Below, piece by piece: positions 24,466 through 34,507 of a stretch of 37,680 nucleotides of DNA. The stretch spans positions 1 through 37,680 of the forward strand of contig JAKABO010000020.1 in NCBI GenBank assembly GCA_021796835.1, read 5' to 3'. Every line of letters begins with the position of its first letter. Position 1 is the stretch's first letter. This DNA is from Pseudomonadota bacterium. GTDB lineage: Bacteria > Pseudomonadota > Gammaproteobacteria > Burkholderiales > Ferrovaceae. Made by a program: the position numbers and the translations under genes. Under the pieces are notes generated by a model that was not told where the DNA came from, did no database searches, and worked only from the letters and a program-made list of their open reading frames with translations.

Positions 24466-24744
24466 ATCCAGAAAAGCCAGGCGCCAGCGTGTGATCGTCA
24501 CGCGCGCCGGCAAGCCCACCTGGGTGAAAGGGTCTGCGGCGATGAAGCGTTCGGCATCGGCTCGCTCCTCCACATCGACGATGTAAAAACTCCCCTGCGC
24601 GGTCTGCCCTGCATCGTCCATCTTGGCCCCACAGGCCAACAGCCGGGATTTGTTTTCTTCCAGCCAGGCCAGATGGGCCGGACGATTTGCCTGGCGTACC
24701 GCGCCCTGTTCCGGTTTATCCCAGGTTTCAATCAGATAAGGCAT
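24448..24744 (-). CDS. YciI family protein
   Basis: A 98-residue small protein of the YciI/YCII family, of unknown biochemical role. It starts MPYLIETWDKPEQGAVRQANRPAHLAWLEEN; His24 and the DPFTQVGLPA loop near residue 75-85 are the conserved positions. It is convergent with gltX (24 bases apart) and divergent from suhB. In several proteobacteria such genes sit next to septation genes, which is not the case here. Confidence 0.88.
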   Translation of the reverse strand: MPYLIETWDKPEQGAVRQANRPAHLAWLEENKSRLLACGAKMDDAGQTAQGSFYIVDVEERADAERFIAADPFTQVGLPARVTITRWRLAFLDRRSYL

Positions 24745-24844
24745 GGTCGGATTCCTCGTGTCAAAATGTCCCTCCGATTATCCGGGGACTGACCGCCAGG
24801 GTCAATTATCGATTCATTCTTCGTCGATATCCCGCAGACCGGCG

Positions 24845-24850
24845 TATAAT
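24845..24850 (+). promoter_or_regulatory. Candidate -10 element of the suhB operon
   Basis: A perfect TATAAT lies 36 bases before the suhB ATG. The -35 region is weak. It would drive suhB-trmJ-cysE-iscA, and perhaps mfd. Confidence 0.5.
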
Positions 24851-24886
24851 GAAGGGTTTCGCTGCCCAATCGAGAAGTTCGCCACC

Positions 24887-25663
24887 ATGCACCCCCAACT
24901 CAACATTGCCATTAAAGCTGCCCGCCGGGCAGGGAACCTGATCCAGCGCGCCGCCCAGGACGTGGGCCACCTCACGGTCAGCAAGAAGGCCCATGCCGAC
25001 TTCGTTTCCGAAGTGGACCGCGCCGCGGAACAAGTCATCCTGGAAATACTCGGAGAGGCTTACCCGGACCACGCCTTTCTGTGCGAAGAAAGCGGGGCCT
25101 CGGGAGATTCCCCCTACTGCTGGATCATTGACCCGCTGGACGGCACCACCAACTTTCTGCATGGTTTTCCTCTCTACAGCGTCTCCATTGCCCTGGCCCA
25201 TCAAGGTATCGTGACGCAGGGCGTGGTTTACGACCCGGTCCATAACGACCTGTTCACGGCCACTCGGGGCAGTGGCGCCTTTCTCAACGAGCGGCGCATC
25301 CGCGTGAGCGGGCGGACCCGTCTCGATGAATCGCTGATCGGCACGGGCTTCCCCTACAGCCACATGACCCATCAGGAGCGCTACCTGCGCATGATGGCGG
25401 AAGTCATGGGCAAGACGGCCGGTCTGCGCCGCCCCGGTTCGGCGGCCATCGACCTGGCCTATGTGGCTGCCGGGCGCTACGATGCCTTTTGGGAACTGGA
25501 TCTCAAGCCTTGGGACATTGCCGCAGGCACCCTGCTGATTCAGGAAGCGGGAGGACTGGTCTCCGACCTGGACGGAGAAGGCCGGTTTCTGGAAACCGGG
25601 AACGTGGTGGCCGGTTCTCCCAAGATATTCGGCCAACTCCTGCCGCTTTTGCAAAACGCCTGA
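24887..25663 (+). CDS. suhB: Inositol-1-monophosphatase family protein SuhB
   Basis: Mg-dependent phosphatase; SuhB also takes part in rRNA transcription antitermination in E. coli. The 258-residue protein shows FVSEVDRAAEQ, the CEESG metal motif, WIIDPLDGTTNFLHGFP (metal ligands Asp82, Asp85) and LKPWDIAAGTLLIQEAGG near the C-terminus. The frame opens far upstream, but the ATG at 24887 is the family start. trmJ begins 5 bases after its stop. Confidence 0.95.
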   Translation: MHPQLNIAIKAARRAGNLIQRAAQDVGHLTVSKKAHADFVSEVDRAAEQVILEILGEAYPDHAFLCEESGASGDSPYCWIIDPLDGTTNFLHGFPLYSVSIALAHQGIVTQGVVYDPVHNDLFTATRGSGAFLNERRIRVSGRTRLDESLIGTGFPYSHMTHQERYLRMMAEVMGKTAGLRRPGSAAIDLAYVAAGRYDAFWELDLKPWDIAAGTLLIQEAGGLVSDLDGEGRFLETGNVVAGSPKIFGQLLPLLQNA

Positions 25664-25668
25664 GCCTC

Positions 25669-26409
25669 ATGTTCGAGCGTTTCCGCTTCGTCCTCTGTAC
25701 TCCAACCCACCCCGGCAATATCGGAGCCGCTGCCCGCGCCCTTAAAACCATGGGGTTTGGCCGACTGGTTCTCGTCAACCCCCGCCACTTTCCAGACCCC
25801 AAAGCCAGTGCGCGGGCTGCCGGAGCCGATGACCTGTTGGCACGAGCCGTGGTGTGCGCCAGCCTGGACGACGCCCTGCAGGGCGTCACCTTGAGCGTGG
25901 GGTTGACGGCCCGACGGCGCGACTTGTCTCACCCCATGCTGCCGCTGCGCGAACTGGCCTCCTCCTTGCCCCAGGAAGCACTTGGGGAAGGGGAAGTCGC
26001 GCTGGTTTTCGGGACGGAAATGTCTGGCCTGACCAACGCCGAACTGGATTTGTGCCAGATACTCGCCCATATTCCCACCGACCCTGCCTTTGGTTCCCTC
26101 AATCTGGGGGCTGCCGTCCAGTTGGTGGCCTATGAATTACGCCACGCATTGCGCCAGGAGCGCGGCCCCCAGGCGCGGGAATACCCGCTCGCCACCCATG
26201 ACGACATGGAACTTTTCTATGCCCACCTGGAGCGTGTGCTGACGGGCAGCGGTTTCCTCGACCCCCAACACCCCGGACGCCTGATGGTCCGTTTGCGCCG
26301 CCTGTTTTCCCGTGCCCGGGTGGAACGAGAGGAAATCAGCATCCTGCGTGGTATCCTGAGAACCCTGTATCCTGCCGACGACGGCAGTTCTCCCTTGAAC
26401 CGAGGATAA
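25669..26409 (+). CDS. trmJ: tRNA (cytidine/uridine-32-2'-O)-methyltransferase TrmJ
   Basis: SPOUT-class methyltransferase acting on tRNA position 32. The 246-residue protein shows VLCTPTHPGNIGAAARALKT (N-terminal substrate loop), LVNPRHFPDP, and the trefoil-knot motifs VALVFGTEMSGLTN and IPTDPAFGSLNLGAAVQLVAYE; the C-terminal helical extension (EYPLATHDDMELFYAHLE) is the TrmJ type rather than TrmH. Located directly after suhB, before cysE; the start lies only 5 bases past the suhB stop. Confidence 0.95.
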   Translation: MFERFRFVLCTPTHPGNIGAAARALKTMGFGRLVLVNPRHFPDPKASARAAGADDLLARAVVCASLDDALQGVTLSVGLTARRRDLSHPMLPLRELASSLPQEALGEGEVALVFGTEMSGLTNAELDLCQILAHIPTDPAFGSLNLGAAVQLVAYELRHALRQERGPQAREYPLATHDDMELFYAHLERVLTGSGFLDPQHPGRLMVRLRRLFSRARVEREEISILRGILRTLYPADDGSSPLNRG

Positions 26410-26415
26410 GTTCCC

Positions 26416-27099
26416 ATGTTGTCCCGCATCCGCGAACAAATTGACTGTGTCTTCGACCGCGATCCGGCGGTCCGTAGCCGCTGGGAGGTCGTCACCCTCT
26501 ACCCCGGCTTTCACGCCATCCTGCTTCATTGGCTGGCCCATGGGCTGTGGCAGCGCAATGCCAAGTGGCTGGGACGGGCGGTCTCGCAATTCTCCCGTTT
26601 TCTGACCGGGATCGAAATTCACCCCGGCGCAAAACTGGGGCGACGCGTATTCATCGACCACGGCATGGGGGTGGTGATCGGAGAGACCGCAGAAGTCGGT
26701 GACGATTGCACTCTTTACCAGGGGGTGACGCTGGGCGGAACCTCCTGGAATAAAGGCAAACGTCACCCCACGCTGGCCCCCGGGGTCATCGTCGGCGCTG
26801 GCGCCAAGGTCATCGGACCCATCGTCCTGGGTGAAGGCTGCAAGGTAGGCTCCAACGCCGTCGTGGTCAAACCGGTTCCGCCCCGCGCCACGGTCATCGG
26901 AATTCCCGGGCGACTGCTGGAAGATGACCAACACCAGCCCCTCAAGGCCGACCCCCAGTTCAGTGCCTACGGTTCCTCGCGCGATGAAAAAGACCCTCTT
27001 GCCGTGACCGTGCAGGAACTGGTACACCTCAACGAGCAGTTGCGTCAACAAGTGGCGGAACTTTCTCGCCAGATCCATAGCCTCAAGAAAGACGTGTAA
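26416..27099 (+). CDS. cysE: Serine O-acetyltransferase
   Basis: Makes O-acetylserine, the carbon acceptor for sulfide in cysteine synthesis. The 227-residue short form (E. coli CysE is 273) has a helical N-terminus and left-handed beta-helix hexapeptide repeats: IEIHPGAKLGRRVFIDHGMG, VVIGETAEVGDD, TLGGTSWNKGKRHPTL, GAGAKVIGPIVLGEG. Catalytic His (FIDHGMG) is present. A C-terminal coiled-coil tail (ELVHLNEQLRQQVAEL) follows. GAGGAT precedes the ATG; iscA follows after 12 bases. Confidence 0.95.
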   Translation: MLSRIREQIDCVFDRDPAVRSRWEVVTLYPGFHAILLHWLAHGLWQRNAKWLGRAVSQFSRFLTGIEIHPGAKLGRRVFIDHGMGVVIGETAEVGDDCTLYQGVTLGGTSWNKGKRHPTLAPGVIVGAGAKVIGPIVLGEGCKVGSNAVVVKPVPPRATVIGIPGRLLEDDQHQPLKADPQFSAYGSSRDEKDPLAVTVQELVHLNEQLRQQVAELSRQIHSLKKDV

Positions 27100-27111
27100 A
27101 GGAGAACTCCC

Positions 27112-27447
27112 ATGGCCATTACCCTGACCGAATCTGCGGCACAACAAATTCACCAATCGCTGGCCAAACGCGGTCAGGGCATTGGACTGCGCTTTGGCAC
27201 CAAAACTTCCGGCTGTTCCGGACTGGCTTATGTGGTGGACTATGCCGACGACGTGCGTGAAGGCGAAGTCACTTTCGAGACCGGTGGAACCCTCGTCGTC
27301 GTACACCGGGACCACCTTCCCTTTCTGGACGGAACCGTCATCGACTACCAGCGCACCGGACTCAATGCCGCATTCAAATTTGACAATCCCAATGTCACCG
27401 ACAGCTGCGGATGCGGAGAAAGCTTCACCACGCGTACGGCAGCCTGA
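27112..27447 (+). CDS. iscA: Iron-sulfur cluster assembly protein IscA
   Basis: A-type carrier that delivers Fe-S clusters. The 111-residue protein shows Cys35 (TSGCSGLAY) and the CGCG pair Cys99 and Cys101, matching IscA numbering exactly. Strong AAAGGAG site. In many betaproteobacteria trmJ and cysE are followed by iscR-iscS-iscU-iscA-hscBA-fdx; here IscR, IscS, IscU and the chaperones are absent and mfd comes next. They may be elsewhere, or this may be an ErpA-like A-type carrier acting with SUF. Confidence 0.9.
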   Translation: MAITLTESAAQQIHQSLAKRGQGIGLRFGTKTSGCSGLAYVVDYADDVREGEVTFETGGTLVVVHRDHLPFLDGTVIDYQRTGLNAAFKFDNPNVTDSCGCGESFTTRTAA

Positions 27448-27480
27448 GGCATGTCTTTCCGTCACTGATTCGGTTCCTCA

Positions 27481-30400
27481 ATGTCCCCTTCACCTTTGCT
27501 GGGCGCGGCCTGGCGGTTGTCCCGGAACGCACGCGCCCCAGGTCCTCTGGTCATTCTGACCGAAAGTACGGCCCAGGCCCAACGACTGCGCGAGGAAATG
27601 GCCTGGTTCGAGCCCACCTTGCGTCTTTCCTGTCTGCCCGATTGGGAAACCCTCCCCTATGACCGGTTTTCCCCTCATCAGGACCTGGTCTCGGAACGCC
27701 TGGCCACGCTCTGGCAAATTTCACAGGGCCAGTGCGATGTCGTACTGGTCCCCATCAGTACTGCGCTCCAGCGCCTGCCACCCGTCAGTCATCTGGCAGG
27801 GCATACCTTTGTCCTGAAACAGGGACAAACCCTGGATGCCGAAGCCCTGCGCCAACAGATGGTCAAGGCGGGTTACAGTGCCGTTCAGCAGGTACTCAAT
27901 CCCGGGGAATTCTGTCTGCGCGGCGGCGTGATCGACCTTTTTCCCATGGGGAGCGTACTGCCCTACCGCCTCGACCTCTTCGATACCACGCTGGAAACCC
28001 TGCGCACCTTCGATGTCGACAGTCAGCGCTCACTTTACCCGGTTCCCGAGATTCGCCTGCTGCCCGCCCGGGAATTCCCCCTGGATGAAGCCGCACGATC
28101 ACGCTTCCGCTCCAGTTTCCGCGAACACTTCGAAGGCGATCCCTCACGCTGCACCCTTTACCGCGACGTGGGCAACGGATTGGTCCCCGGCGGAATCGAA
28201 TATTACCTGCCCCTCTTTTTCGACCAATGCGCGAGCCTGTTTGATTATCTGCCTCCTTCCTCCGTCCTGTGCCCCCTCCCCGATCTGACGACCGGGATCC
28301 GTGCCTATTGGGAATCCATTCGCAGCCGCTGGGAACTGGTCAAGGGGGATCGCTCTTATCCCGTACTCGATCCCGCAGCGCTGTTCTTGAAAGAGGAAGA
28401 ATTTTTTCTGGGGATGAAGCCTTTTTCACGGAAACAGGCATCAGAACCGGATGCCCTGCAAGCCCTCCCCCAGCTCGAGGTACTGCGTCGTTCGCCCCGC
28501 CCGCTGGAGAAACTGGAAGATTTCCTGAATTCATTCCCCGGACGGATCCTGATCCTGGCGGACAGTCTGGGGCGGCGCGAAACGTTGCGCCAGTTGTTGC
28601 GGGAGCAGGGCCTGATCCCCGAGGATGCTGCGGACTGGGCCGAGTTCCAGAATGCATCAGCGCCGCTCATGCTGAGCGTCGGGCCGCTCCTGGAAGGCTT
28701 CTCCCTGGGCCAACTGGCCCTTGTCACTGAAAACGAACTCTTCCAGAGTCAAGTCCGACAGACCCGCCGACGGGAACGCCAAAGGACCAACAGCGACAAT
28801 CTGCTGCGTGACCTGACGGAAGTTCACGTGGGTGACCCGGTGGTCCACCAGGACCATGGCATCGGTCGTTTCCAGGGGCTGGTGAATCTGGATCTGGGAG
28901 AAGGGTCGGCGGAATTCATGCAATTATCCTATGCCGGCGACGATGTCCTGTATGTCCCCGTGGCTCAGTTGCATCTGATCAGCCGTTACTCGGGCGGCCC
29001 GCCTGAAGCCGCACCGCTGCACCGATTGGGTAGCGGACAGTGGGAAAAAGCCAAACGACAGGCCGCCCGTCAGGCGCGCGATACCGCAGCCGAACTGCTC
29101 GATCTCTATGCGCGGCGCGCCACCCGTGCCGGCTGGGCCTGCCCTCTGGATGATCAGGCCTACGCCGCCTTTGCCGCAGGCTTCCCTTTCGAGGAAACCC
29201 CCGATCAATCCGCCGCCATCGCTGCCGTACGCGCCGATCTGGCTGCCCCCAAACCCATGGATCGGTTGATCTGTGGTGACGTGGGGTTTGGCAAGACGGA
29301 AGTGGCCATGCGCGCGGCTTTTCAGGCAATCCATGCGGGGCGCCAGGTTGCCTTGCTGGTCCCCACCACCTTGCTGGCCGAACAGCATTTTCAGAACTTT
29401 TCCGATCGTTTTGCAGATTGGCCGGTGCGGATCGCCGAACTGTCCCGCTTCCGCTCCGCCAAGGAAGTCACGGCAACCCTGCTGGCCCTGGAAGAAGGCA
29501 AAATCGATCTGGTCATCGGCACCCATAAACTGATCGGGGAAAACGTCCGCTTTGCGCGTCTGGGACTGGTCATCATCGACGAGGAGCACCGTTTCGGGGT
29601 GCGCCAAAAGGAGCGCCTCAAGGCTCTCCGTGCCGAGGTGGATGTACTCACTCTCACGGCCACCCCCATTCCCCGCACCCTCTCCCTGGCGCTCGAGGGA
29701 CTGCGCGATTTCTCGGTCATCGCCACGGCCCCGCAAAAACGCCTGGCCATCAAAACCTTCGTACATCCCCAATCGGATGGTCTGATCCGTGAGGCAGTCC
29801 TGCGCGAACTGAAGCGCGGAGGACAGCTGTATTTTCTCTATAACGAAGTAGAGACCATGGAAAATGAGCATCAGCGCCTGAGCACGCTCCTTCCGGAAGC
29901 GCGCATCGCCGTGGCCCATGGGCAGATGCGCGAGCGGGAACTGGAACAGGTCATGCGCGATTTCTACCAGCAACGAGTCAATCTCCTGCTCTGTTCCACC
30001 ATCATTGAAACCGGCATCGACGTGCCAAACGCCAATACCATCCTGATCCATCGCGCCGATCGGTTCGGTCTGGCTCAGTTGCATCAATTACGGGGACGGG
30101 TGGGGCGATCCCACCATCAGGCCTATGCTTACCTGCTCACACCGCCGGAAGACGCCCTGACCGCGACCGCCAAAAAACGTCTGGAAGCCATCCAGCAAAT
30201 GGAAGAATTGGGGGCCGGATTTTACCTGGCGCTACAGGATCTGGAAATCCGGGGCGCCGGTGAAGTCCTGGGAGATTCCCAAAGCGGAGACATCCAGGGC
30301 GTTGGATTCAACCTGTACACCCAGATGCTCACCCAGGCCGTGAAAGCCCTTCAGCAGGGGAAAACCTGGGATCCCGAACGCCCCCTCGACATCGCCCTGG

Positions 30401-30867
30401 AAATCAACCTGCATGCCCCAGCCCTGCTTCCTGCCGCTTACTGCGGCGACGTCCAGGAACGCCTGGTTCTATACAAGCGTCTGGCCAACTGTGACACCGT
30501 CGATACATTGACCGATCTTCAGGAAGAACTGATCGATCGCTTCGGTTTGCTGCCGGAGGAAACCCATACGCTGATCGAATGCCATCGCCTGCGCATCCTG
30601 GGCCGACCCCTGGGAATCCGAAAGATCGATGCCCATGAAGAAGGCGCGCTGTTTCAATTTTCCGCCCAGCCCCCCTTCGACCCCCTGGACTTCATTCACC
30701 TGCTGCAACGCCAATCCCACTACCGCTTGGCGGGCAATGATCGCCTGCGCGTGCAGTATCGGGCAGCGGAACCCCTGGAGCGTGCCCTGCAGGTCACCCG
30801 GGTCCTGGATACCCTGACCGCACTGATCCCGGCTTCCACGGAATCGGCAATACAGGAATCACCTTAG
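27481..30867 (+). CDS. mfd: Transcription-repair coupling factor
   Basis: DNA translocase that removes stalled RNA polymerase and recruits UvrA. The 1128-residue protein has family length. In order: UvrB-like module with WETLPYDRFSPHQD (near residue 60); the RNA-polymerase-interaction domain around residue 450-530 (VGDPVVHQDHGIGRF); Walker A GDVGFGKTEVAMR (Lys605); DEEH box (700-703); TATPIPRTLS; helicase C-terminal motifs (STIIETGIDVPNANTI, QLRGRVGRS); TRCF C-terminal domain. The ATG is the first possible start after an in-frame TGA and has a poor ribosome-binding site. Its stop overlaps the convergent fumarase stop. Confidence 0.97.
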   Translation: MSPSPLLGAAWRLSRNARAPGPLVILTESTAQAQRLREEMAWFEPTLRLSCLPDWETLPYDRFSPHQDLVSERLATLWQISQGQCDVVLVPISTALQRLPPVSHLAGHTFVLKQGQTLDAEALRQQMVKAGYSAVQQVLNPGEFCLRGGVIDLFPMGSVLPYRLDLFDTTLETLRTFDVDSQRSLYPVPEIRLLPAREFPLDEAARSRFRSSFREHFEGDPSRCTLYRDVGNGLVPGGIEYYLPLFFDQCASLFDYLPPSSVLCPLPDLTTGIRAYWESIRSRWELVKGDRSYPVLDPAALFLKEEEFFLGMKPFSRKQASEPDALQALPQLEVLRRSPRPLEKLEDFLNSFPGRILILADSLGRRETLRQLLREQGLIPEDAADWAEFQNASAPLMLSVGPLLEGFSLGQLALVTENELFQSQVRQTRRRERQRTNSDNLLRDLTEVHVGDPVVHQDHGIGRFQGLVNLDLGEGSAEFMQLSYAGDDVLYVPVAQLHLISRYSGGPPEAAPLHRLGSGQWEKAKRQAARQARDTAAELLDLYARRATRAGWACPLDDQAYAAFAAGFPFEETPDQSAAIAAVRADLAAPKPMDRLICGDVGFGKTEVAMRAAFQAIHAGRQVALLVPTTLLAEQHFQNFSDRFADWPVRIAELSRFRSAKEVTATLLALEEGKIDLVIGTHKLIGENVRFARLGLVIIDEEHRFGVRQKERLKALRAEVDVLTLTATPIPRTLSLALEGLRDFSVIATAPQKRLAIKTFVHPQSDGLIREAVLRELKRGGQLYFLYNEVETMENEHQRLSTLLPEARIAVAHGQMRERELEQVMRDFYQQRVNLLLCSTIIETGIDVPNANTILIHRADRFGLAQLHQLRGRVGRSHHQAYAYLLTPPEDALTATAKKRLEAIQQMEELGAGFYLALQDLEIRGAGEVLGDSQSGDIQGVGFNLYTQMLTQAVKALQQGKTWDPERPLDIALEINLHAPALLPAAYCGDVQERLVLYKRLANCDTVDTLTDLQEELIDRFGLLPEETHTLIECHRLRILGRPLGIRKIDAHEEGALFQFSAQPPFDPLDFIHLLQRQSHYRLAGNDRLRVQYRAAEPLERALQVTRVLDTLTALIPASTESAIQESP

Positions 30868-32387
30868 CGTTCGTGATGCGCAATGTCAGAGAGCAAAACC
30901 CGCCATTCGGCAGGACCACTCTGATGTATCGAGTTGCCCGCACAGTCCACGGCCACCGTGACGGGCATATCCTCCACTTCGAACTCATAAACCGCCTCCA
31001 TGCCCAAATCAGCGAAGGCGACTACCCGTGCGGCGCGAATTGCCTTGGAAACCAGATATGCTGCCCCGCCCACGGCAATCAGGGAAACCGAGCGATGTTT
31101 GCGGATGGCTTCGATGCCCGTGGGACCGCGCTCTGCCTTGCCGATCATCCCGATCAGCCCGGTCCGTTCCAACATGAACTCCGTAAACTTGTCCATGCGC
31201 GTGGCCGTGGTGGGGCCTGCGGGCCCCACCACCTCCCCTGCCACCGGATCCACCGGGCCCACGTAATAAATGAAGCGGTGCGTAAAATCCAGCCCTTCCG
31301 GCAAGGGTTCCCCACGTGACAACAACTGCTGGATACGCAGATGGGCCGCATCGCGCCCGGTCAGCAATTTACCGGTCAGGAGAAGCGTGTCGCCGGGTTT
31401 CCAATCAGCCAGATCTTCCTTCCGCACAGTCTCCAGATTCACCCGACGTGCCGTAGGCGCGGCGTGCCAGGTTACCGCAGGCCAGTCTTCCAGACGAGGA
31501 GGCGCAAAAGAGGCAGGGCCAGACCCATCCAGAGTGAAATGGATATGGCGTGTGGCGGCACAGTTGGGGATCAGGGCCACGGGCAGGGATGCCGCATGGG
31601 TGGGATAGTCGAGGATCTTGACATCGAGTACCGTCGTCATTCCGCCCAATCCCTGGGCGCCGATGCCCAGAGCATTGACCTTGTCATACAGTTCGATGCG
31701 AAGGGCCTCCACCGTGTTGGCGGGGCCCCGTGCCTTGAGCAGGCTCATGTCGATGGGCGCCATGAGGGACTCCTTGGCCAGGAGCACGGCCTTCTCGGCA
31801 GTTCCGCCAATGCCGATCCCCAGCATCCCCGGCGGGCACCACCCGGCGCCCAGGGTGGGGACGGTGGTCAAAACCCAATCCACCAGTGAATCCGAAGGAT
31901 TGAGCATCGCCAGTCTGGCCTTGTTCTCCGATCCTCCGCCCTTGGCGGCCACGATGACTTCCACCGTCTCTCCCGGAACCAGTGACACCTGAATCACTGC
32001 GGGCGTATTATCCCGGGTGTTGCGCCGTTTTCCGGCGGGATCGCTCACGATGGAGGCCCGCAACGGATTGTCAGGATTCAGGTAGGCTTGCCGTACGCCT
32101 TCGTTCACCGCATCATCCAATGAGCCGGACAGGTTCAGGCGTGCCTTCAGCCCCACTTTGAGAAAGACATTCACAATGCCCGTGTCCTGGCAAATGGGGC
32201 GATGACCCTCGGCACACAGGCGCGAATTGGTCAGGATCTGGGCCATGGCATCGCGCGCGGCAGGAGACCGCTCGTGTTCCCAGGCAACCCCCAGGGACTG
32301 GACATAGTCCACCGGATGGTAATAGGAAATGTACTGCAGCGCATCTGCAATACTCTGAACCAGATCTTTCTGTTCTATGCTGACCAC
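30864..32387 (-). CDS. Class I (iron-sulfur) fumarate hydratase
   Basis: Interconverts fumarate and malate with an oxygen-sensitive [4Fe-4S] cluster. The 507-residue chain carries both the alpha and beta parts in one protein. Cluster cysteines are visible in [26 protein letters not shown] and [12 protein letters not shown]; the C-terminal half has GPTTATRMD and MIGKAERG. The GTG at 32387 is chosen because GGGAGAG lies before it; a GTG at 32411 opens the frame but has no site. E. coli FumA is 548 residues; this shorter form is common outside enterics. Divergent from acs, convergent with mfd (stop codons overlap). Confidence 0.93.
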   Translation of the reverse strand: MVSIEQKDLVQSIADALQYISYYHPVDYVQSLGVAWEHERSPAARDAMAQILTNSRLCAEGHRPICQDTGIVNVFLKVGLKARLNLSGSLDDAVNEGVRQAYLNPDNPLRASIVSDPAGKRRNTRDNTPAVIQVSLVPGETVEVIVAAKGGGSENKARLAMLNPSDSLVDWVLTTVPTLGAGWCPPGMLGIGIGGTAEKAVLLAKESLMAPIDMSLLKARGPANTVEALRIELYDKVNALGIGAQGLGGMTTVLDVKILDYPTHAASLPVALIPNCAATRHIHFTLDGSGPASFAPPRLEDWPAVTWHAAPTARRVNLETVRKEDLADWKPGDTLLLTGKLLTGRDAAHLRIQQLLSRGEPLPEGLDFTHRFIYYVGPVDPVAGEVVGPAGPTTATRMDKFTEFMLERTGLIGMIGKAERGPTGIEAIRKHRSVSLIAVGGAAYLVSKAIRAARVVAFADLGMEAVYEFEVEDMPVTVAVDCAGNSIHQSGPAEWRVLLSDIAHHER

Positions 32388-32443
32388 CTGTTCTCTCCCG
32401 TAAAATAGCACCCGTGCCGGAAAACCTTCTGTGCGACTGTGGC

Positions 32444-32449
32444 TATAAT
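32444..32449 (+). promoter_or_regulatory. Candidate -10 of acs, with hairpin leader
   Basis: TATAAT lies 84 bases before the acs ATG. The leader after it contains two small hairpins: GCCCC-aaagc-GGGGC (about 32460-32474) and GAGGG-aattc-CCCTC (about 32478-32494). The -35 is weak. The first frame on this strand that opens at 32414 is not the real start. Confidence 0.45.
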
Positions 32450-32533
32450 AACGCTTCGTGCCCCAAAGCGGGGCATGAGGGAATTCCCCCTCGTGCCAGC
32501 GGCCCGATCTGCAGAATCTCTGAGGGAAAAACC

Positions 32534-34507
32534 ATGTCGACTGAAGTGTTGCACCGTGAACATCGTCTTTTTGCGCCGGATGCCACTTGGGTTGCCCAAG
32601 CCAATGTTTCAGGTCACGCCGCTTACCTGTCCCTGGTCAGCGAGGCAGAACGCGACCCGGCGGAATTCTGGGGACGCCTGGCGCGAACCCACCTGGTCTG
32701 GAAAACGCCTTTCCAGACCGTTCTCAACGACCGCAATCCCCCCTTCTACCGCTGGTTCGAAGAAGGGACGCTGAACGCCTCCCACCTCTGCCTGGATGTC
32801 CCCATCGAACGAGGAATGGGCGAAAAAACCGCCCTGATCTTTGAGGCTGACGATGGAACGGTCACCACCCTCACCTATCATGCGCTTCATGAGCGTGTCT
32901 GTCGCTTCGCCAATGCGCTCAAGTCGCTCGGCATCGGCAAGGGAGACCGGGTCATCATCTACATTGCCATGTCCCTCGAAGGCATTATCGCCATGCAGGC
33001 CTGTGCCCGGATCGGGGCCATACATTCCGTGGTATTTGGCGGTTTTTCGGCCAAATCCTTGCAGGAACGCATACTGGATACGGGCGCACGCCTCATCATC
33101 ACTGCCGATGGCCAGCAACGCGGGGGCAAGAACCTCCCGCTCAAGGCCATCGTGGATGAAGCCCTGCGCATGGGTGTTGAAACGGTCGAGAAAGTCATCG
33201 TCTATGCGCGAACGGGAGAAAGCATCCCTTGGGACTCCGCACGGGATCTGTGGATGAAACCCCTCGAGGAATCCCAGTCCCCGCTCTGCACTCCTACCTG
33301 GGTAGAGGCAGAACACCCCCTGTTCATTCTCTACACCTCGGGATCCACGGGCAAGCCCAAAGGCGTTCAGCATGCCACCGCCGGCTACCTGTTATGGTCC
33401 ATCCTGACCATGACCTGGGTCTTTGATCATCACCCTGAAGACATCTACTGGTGTACCGCCGACATCGGCTGGATTACCGGGCATACCTACGTCAACTACG
33501 GGCCTCTGGCCGTAGGGGCCACCCAGGTCATCTACGAGGGAATCCCGTCCTGGCCCCATGCCGGACGATTCTGGTCGATGATTTCACGGCATCGGATCTC
33601 CGTGTTTTATACCGCACCCACGGCCATTCGTTCCCTGATCAAGGCCAGCAACCTGGATCCCGAAATTCATCCGCAGCGTTTCGATTTGTCCAGTTTGCGT
33701 CTCCTGGGTACGGTGGGGGAACCCATCAACCCGGAAGCCTGGATGTGGTACCACCAACAGGTAGGGAACGGTCGTTGTCCGATTGTCGATACCTTCTGGC
33801 AAACCGAAACTGGCGGTCACGTCATCGCCCCTCTGCCCGGGGCCACCTCACTCGTCCCGGGCTCCTGCACCCTGCCCTTACCTGGCATCGATGCAGCAGT
33901 GGTCGATGAAACAGGGCAGGAGGTCCCGCCCGGACACGGCGGTTTGCTGGTCATCCGCCGCCCCTGGCCTGCCATGCTGCGAAACCTGTGGGGCAACCCG
34001 GAGCGTTTCCAGAAAACCTACTTTCCTCCCGAATTGAGGGGATACTATTTGGCGGGGGATGGTGCGGTCAAAGAGGCTGCGACAGGTTATTTCACCATCA
34101 CCGGACGCATCGATGACGTCCTCAACGTATCGGGGCATCGTCTGGGCACCATGGAAGTGGAATCCGCCCTGGTGACCCACCCCCTTGTGGCAGAGGCTGC
34201 CGTCGTGGGAAAACCCGATGACATCACGGGAGAAGCCATCGTGGCTTTTGTCGTCCTGAAACAGCAACGCCCCGCCGGCGCAGAGGCCCAACAGTTGGCT
34301 TCCACGTTGCGCCAGTGGGTCACCCAGGAAATCGGTCCGATTGCCAGACCTCGTGACATCCGTTTCGGGGATAACCTGCCCAAGACCCGGTCCGGTAAAA
34401 TCATGCGTCGTTTACTCCGCTCTCTGGCCCGTGGGGAACCCCTGATCCAGGATGTTTCCACCCTGGAAAACCCGACGATCCTGGACCAGTTGCGGGAAAC
34501 CCTGTGA
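32534..34507 (+). CDS. acs: Acetyl-coenzyme A synthetase
   Basis: AMP-forming enzyme that turns acetate into acetyl-CoA. The 657-residue protein matches Acs length. Visible motifs: [14 protein letters not shown], the P-loop [52 protein letters not shown] and the terminal [13 protein letters not shown], whose lysine is the acetylation site that regulates the family. ATG at 32534 follows GAGGGAAAAACC. The stop overlaps the GTG start of lptG (GTGA). Propionyl-CoA synthetase is a less likely reading. Confidence 0.95.
   Translation: MSTEVLHREHRLFAPDATWVAQANVSGHAAYLSLVSEAERDPAEFWGRLARTHLVWKTPFQTVLNDRNPPFYRWFEEGTLNASHLCLDVPIERGMGEKTALIFEADDGTVTTLTYHALHERVCRFANALKSLGIGKGDRVIIYIAMSLEGIIAMQACARIGAIHSVVFGGFSAKSLQERILDTGARLIITADGQQRGGKNLPLKAIVDEALRMGVETVEKVIVYARTGESIPWDSARDLWMKPLEESQSPLCTPTWVEAEHPLFILYTSGSTGKPKGVQHATAGYLLWSILTMTWVFDHHPEDIYWCTADIGWITGHTYVNYGPLAVGATQVIYEGIPSWPHAGRFWSMISRHRISVFYTAPTAIRSLIKASNLDPEIHPQRFDLSSLRLLGTVGEPINPEAWMWYHQQVGNGRCPIVDTFWQTETGGHVIAPLPGATSLVPGSCTLPLPGIDAAVVDETGQEVPPGHGGLLVIRRPWPAMLRNLWGNPERFQKTYFPPELRGYYLAGDGAVKEAATGYFTITGRIDDVLNVSGHRLGTMEVESALVTHPLVAEAAVVGKPDDITGEAIVAFVVLKQQRPAGAEAQQLASTLRQWVTQEIGPIARPRDIRFGDNLPKTRSGKIMRRLLRSLARGEPLIQDVSTLENPTILDQLRETL

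Noticed and set aside
28924-30087. 387-codon minus-strand frame opposite mfd
   Set aside because: Shadow of mfd helicase codons; no domain recognised.
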